From: Perkinsus marinus ATCC 50983
Lineage: Eukaryota > Perkinsozoa > Perkinsida > Perkinsidae
DNA length: 64,000 nt
Direction: 5' to 3'
Assembly: GCF_000006405.1 (NCBI RefSeq)
Contig: NW_003208655.1
Coordinates: 613,652 to 677,651, forward strand
The position numbers were made by a program, and so were the translations under genes. The notes beneath the pieces were generated by a model. That model saw only the letters and a program-made list of their open reading frames with translations, did not search any database and was not told the DNA's origin. Positions 11,900 through 22,694 of the stretch are shown piece by piece (position 1 is the first letter of the stretch; each line of letters starts with the position of its first letter).

Positions 11900-13020
11900 A
11901 GACACAGAAGATTGTCCTCCATAATTGTCTTGTACTTGTGACGTAGCTGTGTATCTAGCGTCAAGCTAGTATGTTAGTCTGCTACGGTCGAACTTCATAG
12001 ATCTTCGAGTTGTTATTAATCTTAGGTTCTACGTGGGATCAGACGGTGTTTCGTTAACTCAAAGGATATTGGAAAACCGTCGTACGTTTCCTCCGCCACG
12101 AGAAGTCTGATATTTTAGGACCAGTTATGGCTTAGATCGTCCGGGTCTGGGTTTTTCCCCTTTGGACTGACAGATAGGCTGGAGGACCTCGGTCCAAGTC
12201 CAAGCCACATCTTTCCAAAGACTGGCAATACCGAATTGTCGAACAAAACATGAAAAGTGAAAAACGTCAAAGAAGACCTCCGGATCGAATGAAATCCCAA
12301 TGGTATATTGCGGAACATCCATGTAACCTCGCACCATAAGCGCCGTCTGATTTAGTGTAGTTCAAGCTCATCTGCTTTGATAATCGAAGAAGATAGTAAT
12401 AGAGTCGACGACTCTGAATCATCCACTGAACTGAATGAGATATGAGCGAAAAACTGGAAGATACGAACTGAACGATCCACTGATCACATATCTGGCTCTT
12501 TAGAAAGTACTATTTTTTCCAAACGATTCTTTCCAAATGTCATCTTTATTCGTCCATCTCCACCCCACTCTTCGTTCCACGAATTCACCGCCAACCAATA
12601 TTCTCGACCGGAAGCAACTCTTCACCCAACAATTTTAATTGAATGCCCGGCTTCGAATTCCTTGGTCGTTGGCACGTAAACTCCAGATTTGTAATATCTA
12701 AAATCTTCGTACATTTTGAAGGCGCTGCAGACCTGAAATAACAGAATGCTCCAAGCATAACATCGTCCGGTGTATGCATCGTAATCGCATTGTACTTGGC
12801 AAGTACTACTTGCAACAACTTGGGTTTGAGTTCGTCTGAACGTGGGCTCGGGCTATTCATCCAAGAAAGATCCTACGCAATCGATACTTGGTACAGCGTC
12901 CATCATTCTTGAGATCACATGAATGAGGATGAATCTCTCCTACAATAGGAGCTCTACCAATTGATAGGAATATGCTTAAACTTCACAATTGAAGATTCAC
13001 AGGAATGGCGAGAAGTTCCC
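11900..13020. other. Unassigned; short minus-strand frames
   Basis: Two minus-strand frames look protein-like but unrecognised: 12337-12125 (VPQYTIGISFDPEVFFDVFH) and 12860-12585 (LDITNLEFTCQRPRNSKPGI). They could be exons or relics of the region downstream of the cathepsin-like gene, but no splice chain links them. Confidence 0.25.
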
Positions 13021-13029
13021 ATTCACAAG

Positions 13030-13756
13030 TCCAGGTAACATGGACTGAGCAGCTTACTGGGCCGTCATCGAATATCTCCTGCTTGATGTTCTGAACATCA
13101 TTTGGTACCTTTCTCCAGTCTTTCGCTCGATGAACATCTCTGACGTCGAAATGAATATCAGCTCCCCACCTGAGTTCCTCTCACTTCTCTAAGCTCGTCT
13201 TGTATGCCTTGTTAGTGCATGTTGTTTGACACGAAGAGAGAGGCTGATGAACCACCTACGGCCAGAAATCTAAATCATACGAGATCCTGCGATTGACTCA
13301 CATCCTTGCATTTTTGGGTATCCAGTTCCTTTCGTTGGTACGTGGTTGCACTTGTGGAACGGATACGGCCAGCAACCATCAGCCTCACTCAGTTGATCCT
13401 GTGGCTTGAAGTCATTACCTTCAAGGGTTAGGATTGTCGTTCATGGATCAGTTGATCTGTAGTAGAGATTCCTACCAGTCACGACACCATGATCTTTGAA
13501 AAAGCTCATGGCTTCAGCAAAGCTCCCACCATTGCAGCCCTTCCCAACGAAAATGAGGTATGTCTCAATTTTCACTCACATTGGGAAAAGAAACAAGCGA
13601 TGCCAATTAGCCATTATCCGTGGTTGGAATTGACTGGAGACATCCATGTTCGGGATTGCTGCAAGAAGTGACGTAACCAGCGGAAAGAATCTCCCGGATT
13701 TTGCCACTGGACTTGATACATAGGCGATCATTTAACACTTCAGTGGCCCACTGATT
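13030..13756 (-). pseudogene. Cathepsin B-like cysteine protease, partial
   Basis: The minus strand carries recognisable cathepsin B blocks in the right order: WATEVLNDRLCIKSSGK (after the active-site loop), GCNGGSFAEAMSFFKDHGVV, GNDFKPQDQLSEADGCWPYP...FHKCNHV, SCQTTCTNKAYKTSLEK, and NIKQEIFDDGPVSCSV. A GTAGGA...GAAG intron cleanly joins HGVVTG to NDFK. The catalytic Cys region (CGSCW) is missing before WATEV, and the catalytic His and Asn regions were not found downstream, so this copy cannot be an active protease as read. One junction requires removal of a 15-nt GTGAG...CAG segment (13170-13184) to stay open. C1A cathepsins are lysosomal or secreted proteases. Confidence 0.7.
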
Positions 13757-15310
13757 CCCAGTGATTCACTAGAATACCTTCACAGAGTTACTATTATCGA
13801 CCATGTAGGGGTTGCATGAGAAGGATATTGAGGAACGTGCAAACTTTTATCTACCAATCACCGAGACATCTACTTGTAGCAGCTACAAGTTGTAGCCTAC
13901 AACAGCTGAGCACCACTGAGGTGCCTACCGTACTGCGAGTGCGTACATGGTCGTTAGACTCCAGTGATGGGAGAAACTACTTCGATTCTCGGAGAATTGC
14001 ATTCGGAGAATCATTTTCCACGCTCGTCCTCTTTCGACCGCTTCTGCTGCAATTCTTTCGCCGCGTAGCTCTCATATTTCTTCACCAATAGAACAGGTGA
14101 CCAGAACGACGTTGGCACTGATGATGTTGGCCTTATTCATGATAATGTTTCGGTAGTCTATCTTTGGGAATCTATCATCTTGCATGTTTCTGTTATTGCT
14201 GCCGTCGTTGTTACACGACTTTTGCAGAACGGCATAAGCAAATAAGCATCTACACTGTAGATTCTACAGCAATGGGTGTGGCCGGAACCGTTCGGCTGGT
14301 CCAATCATTCTGGTTGGAATTGCAATAACTAGCACCACGCCATCGACTTTTTGGTGTTGACATAGTAAATTTCGATAAATCTAACCCGCCGTGGCACAGC
14401 GGCATCGTTGATTCGAGATCACAGTCAATGATTGACGATCACGCGTATCGAACCTTGCAAAGAATGACATCACCGCGAACTTCATATTCGCAAAGGAGCC
14501 TTCTCAAGACACTCTTCAAAAACAAGAATAAATACGCGAAAAACTATGATTTTTCATTCTAGCTGATGAACTGTGATTTTTGTCGCTCCGAGCGACTCGC
14601 TCGGAACATGCAAGTTTCGATTCCCGGTTCCTCCATTTTTCTGTCTTCTTTTACTTGTTTTATTGTTGTCGGCGGAATTATTTATTGCCGCGAAAAACGA
14701 AAACTTTTGCTGAGGTCAGGTCAATCCCGCAGGGTTTTATCGATGATGAAACCGCAACGGCCGGGGACAGTACTTGTGTGCTGTTGATCTCAGCTAGCCT
14801 CCTAGCCAGAGGGTGCAAGTGTTTCACGATACCGCTCTGTGAGTTTGAGTTTGTCTAGTCGGATATGGTTTGTTCATCGACGAAGGGAGTGCGGTTCTGC
14901 GACCCGCGTGAACCTTGGCCACCTCTCGTCTGTTAGTTTACCGTCTCTCAACTCGGAATCCCACCCAACCCACGAACCGAGACTACGGGTGAGCAGAAGT
15001 CCATACCCATCATACGGACTATGGCTTCCGCTGGGCTATCCGCTACGCGTCTAGGGTTGTGTACCTGCTGTGCGCAGCCAAACGCGAGATCTGTAGGCTT
15101 GAATATTCACGAGGCAGCGGGGAGCGTTCCCGCGAGTTCCGAGCTATCGTGATCGCCTTCAGATTAGTCGCGGACAGTGCCCGACTCCCAGTCCCCGTAG
15201 TTAGAGGTTTCATCCACAAGAAATAATTCGCCAGCGCGCGTTTAGGAAACCCTGCATAGTAGCACTTTTAGCGGCAACTTTTATATATTTCAGCTAATTG
15301 GCACTTTATT
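13757..15310. other. No gene recognised
   Basis: Short frames on both strands lack splice continuity or known motifs. A T-arm-like run at about 14,610-14,630 was considered and rejected. Confidence 0.35.
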
Positions 15311-15360
15311 GCTATTTGCTCCTTTGCTATTTGCTCCTTTGCTATTTGCTCCTTTGCTAT
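15311..15360. repeat. 15-bp tandem repeat, about 3.3 units
   Basis: The unit GCTATTTGCTCCTTT is repeated head to tail with no mismatch in the full units. Confidence 0.85.
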
Positions 15361-15375
15361 TTTATAAGTGAGCCG

Positions 15376-15432
15376 TCAGTGACAGTGAATCACTGTCAGT
15401 GATGCGTGCGCATGTCACTGTCAGTGACACTG
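15376..15432. repeat. Cluster of CAGTGACAGTGA inverted repeats
   Basis: Several overlapping direct and inverted copies of TCACTGTCAGTGA fill this 57-bp stretch, just after the 15-bp tandem array. Confidence 0.65.
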
Positions 15433-15449
15433 TTGTGAACGAATCTATT

Positions 15450-15660
15450 CGAGGTCATGATCGGGTCGTCGATTGATACTATAGGGAGTCGAAGCTAGTA
15501 GCTCTGGCAACACAATCCCAAAGGTGAATACGAATATGCAATAATACTTAGTTCCGGTCGACAAGGTTGGAAGGAGTGCCAACGGCAATCCACAATAGAA
15601 TCCCACGGAAGACTCTCAATGTAATCGATCGTTTCACGCATTGACACGTTAGCGTGTCTC
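15450..15660 (-). repeat. Dispersed repeat E, copy 2
   Basis: It shares with copies 1 and 3 the blocks GTCGAAGCTAGT, CTCTGGCAACACAATCCC and, with copy 1, ATCGATCGTTTCACGCAT. It is the most decayed as a reading frame. Confidence 0.55.
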
Positions 15661-17504
15661 TACTTTCCGGGCTCCGTTCAACGGAGTCGATTTACATATA
15701 GCGAACCAGCGATATAACACAGCTAATAAACTAGTCAACAGGAGGGCGCATATCCTCCTGCCACACCCTCGTTCTGCCACTTGACGCGGGGCCACGTGTA
15801 TGTTACCCTACACGAAGCTTGTGGAGTGTAGAGTAAGTTAATCTGAGCTATGTTCTAGTATATCACGCGCTGCATATGTATGTATTTCATCTTCGGTGTT
15901 GTTGTTCAACACCGAAGAGTGTGAACAACAACCAACAGTTGTTATTGTTGTTGCTACCGATCCTAGTTGCAATTGTGATGATCACTGATATGAGAGTTTG
16001 ACCGGGCTCCGCCTCATGAACACGACTCATAGAAGATGCCATTAAGTCTCAAGGTCAATAACTAACTACTAAGACATAAATCTGATGGGATGGGCCTACT
16101 ACGACTCAGACTTGGGTTGTACGAATAAGAGACTGGCCATTGCTCGGCCCGAGCCAAAACACGCGTGCACATGATTGGACGCAAGCACACTGTGGCGCAC
16201 ACAACCTGTGCGTGAGGCCCACTATCGGCCATCCATCAAACCACATCTGACACTTTACTTCATCATCCACCAGTTGCTGGTGGGCGTGCTGACTGAGTCT
16301 GTTCATGCCGTGGCGTCCACTCCGGTCCGCCTGGCGAATACAGTGGTTCCAAGCGTACCTCTCCTGGAACGAGCCAGGGTGGATGCAACTCCCTGTCGAG
16401 AACAACGGCATGACCTTGATAAACGACTACGGTTTCTGGTTAACAGACCCATTCTGCGTCTTCAAGTTTGGCATGCTGATTCTGGCAGGGGATTCGCGAG
16501 TTTATCACGAAGAGTACTCCTGTAGTACCGGACCTGTACTATACAGTGCCTCTACGATACTTTTCCGTTGCGCTGGAGCCCCATCTTTCGTGGTGATAAT
16601 CTGCTACGTTCATTAAAGCTGGTCAAATATAGAAGTCCTGACCATGACTGGGGTGCCGCTCCGGCTTTGGCGGCGAAATATACGGCTGACTCAGACTAGG
16701 AGTTTCAATGGTAAGATAGTCTCATCATTGGAACTTCTAGTCTAAGACTCAGACTCTGAGTCAGTGACGAGTACTATTCATCCTGGACGATTCGTCCAAC
16801 AATGCCCAAGATAATGGTGCTGCACCAGTCTGCACCAACGGTGCAGACCCTGCACCACTATCTTCTTGCACTGCAGAGGATAGAATTGAGTTATACAATG
16901 TGTAGCTAGACCACATTCATTAAGCTCGTCAGTTTTCTGCTTCGCTATCCGAGATAACTTATCTACTAGTATTGATGTGCTCGAGAATAATTGCAGGGGT
17001 CTAATGAGTTTACACATAAGGCTGAGTCGCAATACCAAGCTGATGGGCATCAAGCAGCCTCTCATCTGCTCGCAGGCTTTATGTCTGTTGGAGAGAAGGG
17101 GTTCACCTGGATCGCAACATTCACCTTCTTGAGCCCAAAGATTTCCTTGTGTTACACCAGTTACAGAACAATGATGCTCCCAGCTGATCTACGATTTCAT
17201 CAGATGGCGTGGCGTCGTGTGAGCGAGGGGGATCGCCAGACCCTTGAGCAGGCTCGTTGGGCTTCTTAGAAACACGAGTCGAAGGCATAGAGACGAAGGG
17301 GTAGTGACGGATGTTTGATGATCACTTCGAACGAATGAGGACACGCATGCGCAAAGGCACGCAAGTACAAACTACGTCACGCGGGCGTGGCGCGGTCGAT
17401 ACACCCAAACCGCACAAACCGTCTAATAATGGAGAGAGTATGACTAATGACGAGTAAGTAAAAAGAGACTGAAAAACGAGGAAATCCATGGAAGGGATAG
17501 AGTG
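15661..17504. other. No firm gene; hairpins and one unassigned frame
   Basis: A forward frame at 16305-16616 has a protein-like middle part (LINDYGFWLTDPFCVFKFGM) but no recognised domain and no splice partners. Hairpins occur at 15891-15917 (11-bp arms, loop TTGTT) and 16694-16742 (17-bp arms, two mismatches). A block at about 17,147-17,190 (TTGTGTTACACCAGT...AATGATGCTCC) also occurs at about 2,837-2,885, upstream of repeat E in both places. Confidence 0.35.
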
Positions 17505-17690
17505 CTCACGTGATTGGGTCCGTCAATTGATACCTTACGTAGTCGAAGCTAGTGCTTCTGGCAACACGATCCCGAAGGTAGGCACTGACATCATATGGTA
17601 TTTTAACTGCGGCCGATTGGTAGCGGAAATGCGGACTGTAATCCTCGAAAAAATCCATAAATGACTCTACTACATTGTAAAGGACCACGA
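17505..17690 (-). repeat. Dispersed repeat E, copy 3
   Basis: This is the longest open copy on the minus strand: MDFFEDYSPHFRY then VKIPYDVSAYLRDRVARSTS. The conserved LRDRVAR block suggests the repeat unit once encoded protein. No known domain was matched. Confidence 0.55.
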
Positions 17691-18341
17691 AAGTCTGCTC
17701 TTACAGATCCATCCTTGCGTACGCATGCGTACACACATAAGCTACGCTCAAGCTATCAACGCATGTTACTTCTTCATCTCTCAACTTCGCAAAGTCAGGG
17801 TCACACAACTAACCATCAAAGGTAGGTAATATGACCCAACAGGGTCGATTTACACATAACCAAGTCTAGGAGCTATAACAACTAAGAGGCCTTACTGAAC
17901 AGGGTAAAACGGTTGGAGTGAGAAAACTCCTACCACTGTAGTAATACCATATAATCAACATCTCGTGTTATAACATACCGGCAACGGCTACATCTCCTCT
18001 CGGTCAGGAACGGTCATCCAATCCCGATTCAACACGTATGCATGCCGTCATTTTGTGACAAAACCCTCCTTCGTATCGTATGCGTTGCCCTACACAACCC
18101 ATAACAATCTCTACTAGCCCCACGCTGCTAGCAACATCTGGGCGACAGTCGACGAACCCCTCATGACTCAGGAGTGTAGTTGTACACTCAGTGTTACCTA
18201 CCGCAATAGCACAATCTTACACTGATGCGTCTAGAGTGTGCAATACACACGTGTGAGAGACTATTGAGAACCCAAGAACTATGAGGAGAGAACAAAGCTA
18301 AACACTCAAGTATTCCAGTGTATTGTAGTCGTCGCCTGTCA
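17691..18341. other. No gene recognised
   Basis: This is intergenic sequence before the convergent end of the acyltransferase gene. I see no open frame of interest. Confidence 0.4.
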
Positions 18342-19825
18342 TCAAGTACGATGCAAGGCCAGCTTGGACATTATAGCCGCTACAAGGGGAAGGAATAGGA
18401 GTAAAGTACTACTCCACAGAGAAGACCGAGGCACGGGCGTGCCTAGGCTGAAGGCAGTGTCTTGAGAGTAGGGCTTGCCAGCCATCCCCGCTACAATCTC
18501 CTTCTTGAACAACTCCCTGGTTTCCGCTTGTATCTGACGTGGCACGTCTCTCCACAGAATAGTGAAGTATGGAAACAGCAAGTAACCAAACGGGCGAATA
18601 CCGGAACTCGGACTATTACCTCGGTCACGTCCTTGGTAGCGTCCACCTTGACAGGGTCGCCAAACCTGACAGTCACCTTAGCACCAGGAATAGGGAAGAG
18701 GCTTCCCGGGGGCCACGCGGCGTTGGCACCGAAGAGTGTCTGAAAGGAATAAGGAGTCCACACTAAAAGAAGGGGAGAGCATACAGCTGGGAGGAAGGTC
18801 TTGCTTTTTATCTGCCTGACCATATGGAACGGTCCCTTCTTGAACGGCTTCAGCTGATCTGGTCCCCAAGAAGGTGCTGAGATGACGAGCTATCAAGTCT
18901 TTCGAGATGAGCATACAACTATTACTCCTCCTTCTGGTGCCTTCGGGCGACACTCCAACGACATAACCGCTGTCGATATGGGAGACTGCCGAGTCGAGCT
19001 GGCTGATCGCCTGACTGTGCTTCGCCCCTGAGTGGATGAGAATCCCGACAGAGTAGCGATAGAAACGATACTCACTATCAATAGCCACGACTCCAGTCAG
19101 TCGGAATAGAGTGCCGAGAATGGGTATTTTGAACAAGCTTTTCTTGGCAACAACACCGAGAGGAAGCTGCTCCTGAGAAAAGGGGGAAGATGTAAGTGGT
19201 CGATGGTGGTGGAGTTGCGGATGACCTTTGAGAGTATATCAAAGCATGCACTGATAGCGAAACCATCGAGGTTGCTGCCGTGGGTGAAGAGCATGAGCAC
19301 ACCGTTTTCATCCATAGCAGGGAGCTTGGACAAGGCCTGAAAGACTGCGAGTTGACATGCTTGTGGAAACAGCAACTACCTCACGGTTCTGAACAGACAG
19401 TTGGACGCCGCTAGCGGCCATGAACATGCGGCCTACACCGACGCAGCAGTAGGTACGGACTTGCTTCTTGAGATGACTCTTCTCGGGCAGGAAGTAAACC
19501 TGATGGATAATTCACGACGAGCCGAAAATGGTACTGATTGGGCATGTTTGGCATATTTCATGGCCAACCTAGTATCTTTCCGTTTGACAAGATACCCCAC
19601 CCTCCCTGGTACTACCAAAGCCAACAGCGCGAGAAAACATGGTGCCGAGGTGATGAGGAGCACCAACAAGACCACAGCCCGCACTAACTGCTCGACCTTC
19701 TGGTACAGTGTAATGTGCAAGATTTTATTAGTCGTGCGGCCACCACTAGGTTCGTGGCATCCTTCCTCAGAGCTGCCTTCATCCGAAGACGACCCCTTAC
19801 GCTTACTGCTGGCTGATGTTGCCAT
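18342..19825 (-). CDS. Lysophospholipid/glycerolipid acyltransferase (PlsC family), 8 exons
   Basis: Predicted exons (minus): 19825-19535, 19499-19380, 19336-19226, 19172-19076, 19027-18926, 18858-18821, 18739-18620, 18533-18342. Every junction is GT-AG with matching phase, giving 356 codons. Motif I is THGSNLD (His and Asp of H-x4-D kept, with Thr in place of the usual Asn). Motif II reads AKKSLFKIPILG...VVAIDR, motif III SPEGTRRR followed by LKPFKKGPF, and a later strand reads PGAKVTVRFGDPV. Hydrophobic helices lie near residues 40-65 and at the C terminus (STLLLFLPLVAAIM), so it is an ER-type membrane enzyme. The family transfers acyl groups from acyl-CoA to lysophospholipid or glycerol-3-phosphate; the exact substrate is not deducible. 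Introns range from 35 to about 85 bp. Confidence 0.85.
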
Positions 19826-19883
19826 ATTACAATTCAAATGGTACTGATGGAAGGACAATAGCGTCGTTCTAGTCATCAGATGG

Positions 19884-19925
19884 TCCCTGGTTCGATCCCG
19901 GATTGCGGTTAATACTGCGACATAA
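19884..19925 (+). other. tRNA T-arm relic upstream of acyltransferase gene
   Basis: CCTGGTTCGATCCCGG can form a 5-bp stem (one mismatch) around TTCGATC, the T-loop/B-box sequence of a tRNA. It begins about 60 bp upstream of the acyltransferase ATG, in the opposite orientation. No full cloverleaf was found. Confidence 0.5.
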
Positions 19926-19945
19926 TCCCTCGCCCGCCAGTACAA

Positions 19946-22694
19946 TAACGTAACGTAATGGCAAGTACCTGTTGTCAGCGCTTCCTATTTAGGCGCAATA
20001 CTATTGGTGCAATCATCAGACGCCTTGCAGTATCCGTCATCTTCTCGCACCATACAGCTCCGTATTAGTGAATACAGTCCCTTCCGAACATTATTGAAAT
20101 GGACTCTCTCTGTTGCCCTTGCTTTGTGCATAATCCATTCTAATACGATAAAGCAGCTAACCTGTAACCCGCACCATCCATAAAACTCATCAAAACTCAC
20201 CTCGTGTTGTGTATTTCTCTTGAAAGTTGATCGCGCGCCATAGCGGAGCGAAACAATTAATATCACACAAGTTTCTAGCGCAGGTTACTCGTCGGCCTAG
20301 CATCATTCAATTCCCTCGTAGATTTAAGCTGACCCAACAGATCGCGTCCTCAGATGACCGCATCGTCGCAGTACTCGAAACCGTCTTCTCGGCTAGCCGG
20401 AGTACCCAGCAAATTAATGAGGCCCTACCCGGTGTTTTCTAATCGCTACTTCAACCAACTGTTAATATGGCAATTCCAAATCGTGTGGAAGATTATAACA
20501 ACCATATTGACGATTCTTAGTGCAGTAATATACTTCTTCGACTCGTCAGCGCGGCATTTTTCGGCTTTGTTCAGATTTTTACTTCACGAGTTCGACAAGA
20601 GCCTGTGCCAGCGAAAGAGAGCTTGCGAGGAGGATGTAAAATTAAGGCCAAATTGTAAGTGTCAGCGCTCTGCTTTCATAGTGTATCTTTTCTGTCTTGG
20701 GGATTCTCGACAATAATTTTGGTTGAGAATTGCGAGGCACGATGTGACAGCTCGAATTATGCCGATATTTCGTGGAACTTTGGATGTGGGATATACGTGC
20801 ATATGTTTCTGGGAGGAAAATGGTTTTGCTTGAAAATGATTTCGAAAGGTTTTGAAATTTCCAGATAATCAGTTACGAACGATGTAGCTTGGGGAATTTG
20901 ATTGACAGGAACGACTCATTACTTTTTGAGTATTCTGTATGGTGAAGAGAGATTCACAAGATTCATATCATGACCCGCCGCTTCAATTCATCGCGCTTGC
21001 TCCATCGCTGGGCTTTCACATTGGGCTTCAAATTGCTCACGTGTGAAGTCGATAGCGATGCTGGGCATAGAGCTTTTGCGCTCGTATCGATAGATCGTAT
21101 TGTTATGAGCTACAATCTAATCACCTAGCTGAGGGTGGCATAGACTCGATGCACTTCGACCGGTGGTATATCTCATCCTGCTGAAGCCGCGTGGTTAGCG
21201 TTCGTTGTTAGCGTTCGTAGTTATGTTTACGGATTGCGCAACGCGCGATGCGCAACACTACTACTGGTATCACTGATGTGATCGCTCTTACTATTTAAGG
21301 GTTGAAGATGGGAAGAGTCGATGCGAGTCGCGTCATGCGAGGTTGATAGAAGATTTACGGCTGAGTATAGTTCACGTCAATACTTTCCAGCTTGGAAGAT
21401 TTTGACGTGATTTATACTAACAAGCTCCACGTCAAATGCATGATCGGCCACTGCTCCAAGGAGGATAGAAGAGAAAGTTTGTCTGACATGCGACTCGTGT
21501 GGGGTGAGCACTGGTGCCACCTGGTCGCAGGCGCCTTGCTTTCAGAACAAAGCATTTGATCACCAGGTATTGTATTGTCGCATCGTTTTGTGGGTGCACC
21601 CAATTTGGGAGTGTCGCTGTGGTGACGGGCTTGGTCACTGGGTGCAGTGGACAATATACTCGCTTTGTACCGAAAGCCGCACAGATATACCAGTGGCTGG
21701 TAGACGGCAGAATCGTTGCGTCTTATGTCAGTGGTACACACTGACAACAAACTGCACAACAACAGTCGCCCAAAATGATTTTGGCAAAATGTATCCTTTG
21801 CACACACGGACAATCTCATTGTGTCCGTACTGCTGGCTTTTACTTGGCCAACTGAGCAGCACCATTGGCAAGCTGGTGGTCCACTAGACAGTTCTAAACT
21901 CAATGGGATGATTGATTCGTTACATATGAGTGTACTGTAGAGAACCTACCGATGCTTGTTTCGATCGCCAGCGTCTATGTGTTCACAACACAGTGTTTTG
22001 CCTTGAAGAAATTCTTTAATATCGTAATGTATCTCCATTTCTCTCGTGAATATGTTTCATGAGATAGACGAGCTCGCATTCGGGGTTTTAATCGAGAATG
22101 CCGCTGATTTGTGAACTCGTGCTCTATCAGGTGCCATGACTTCTCCAAAGATGAGCAACCTATGCCCGAGACTGCATTTGCTGTTACCCCTCCCAACAAG
22201 ATTGATGTCTCCCACGAGGGATGCAGTCCGTTGAGACTAATGCAGAGTGCTAAGGTAGTATTTAGTGACACTCTTGTTCATCATGATAGTCGAATTCCAT
22301 CATTGAGAAATATGCGATCGACGCTGGCATGCCATAGGATTCATCATCTGAATGATCGTCCGGAGCCGGTAGTTTTCTAGGTTTCTATTGGCCTATTATT
22401 GGCTAGCGGTATACGGCGTATCCCAGGGATAGGCCTGGGGATAGCCTCAGGAAAGGATACCAACGCTCTGTTAGAAGTGACAGTGTCTCGTAATGCTATG
22501 GAGTCTGTCAAGGTTATGCTGACCAAGCCAGTGGCGCTTTATGATATAAAGTAGGTCCTCTTGAATCCTGTAGCTCTATCACATGCCCATCATTCAGACG
22601 AGCTTTGCGCAATTACAACGATATTGCCGCAAGACCTCAGCGGAGATCCTTTCGTGGTCGCGTGCTGAGTTTAGCTACCTGGGGCTTCGAAATC
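19946..22694. other. No firm gene
   Basis: There are several protein-like scraps: hydrophobic IVWKIITTILTILSAVIYFF near 20,480, overlapping frames at 21,412-21,903 on both strands, and a frame at 22,111-22,380. None has splice partners or known motifs. Some sequence just before 22,695 may belong to unrecognised 5' exons of the next gene. Confidence 0.3.

Noticed and set aside
14600-14640. T-arm-like run (TTTCGATTCCCGG) that might be another tRNA relic
   Set aside because: The stem does not pair on both sides of the loop and no anticodon or D-arm partner is visible. It is not in a recognised intron.
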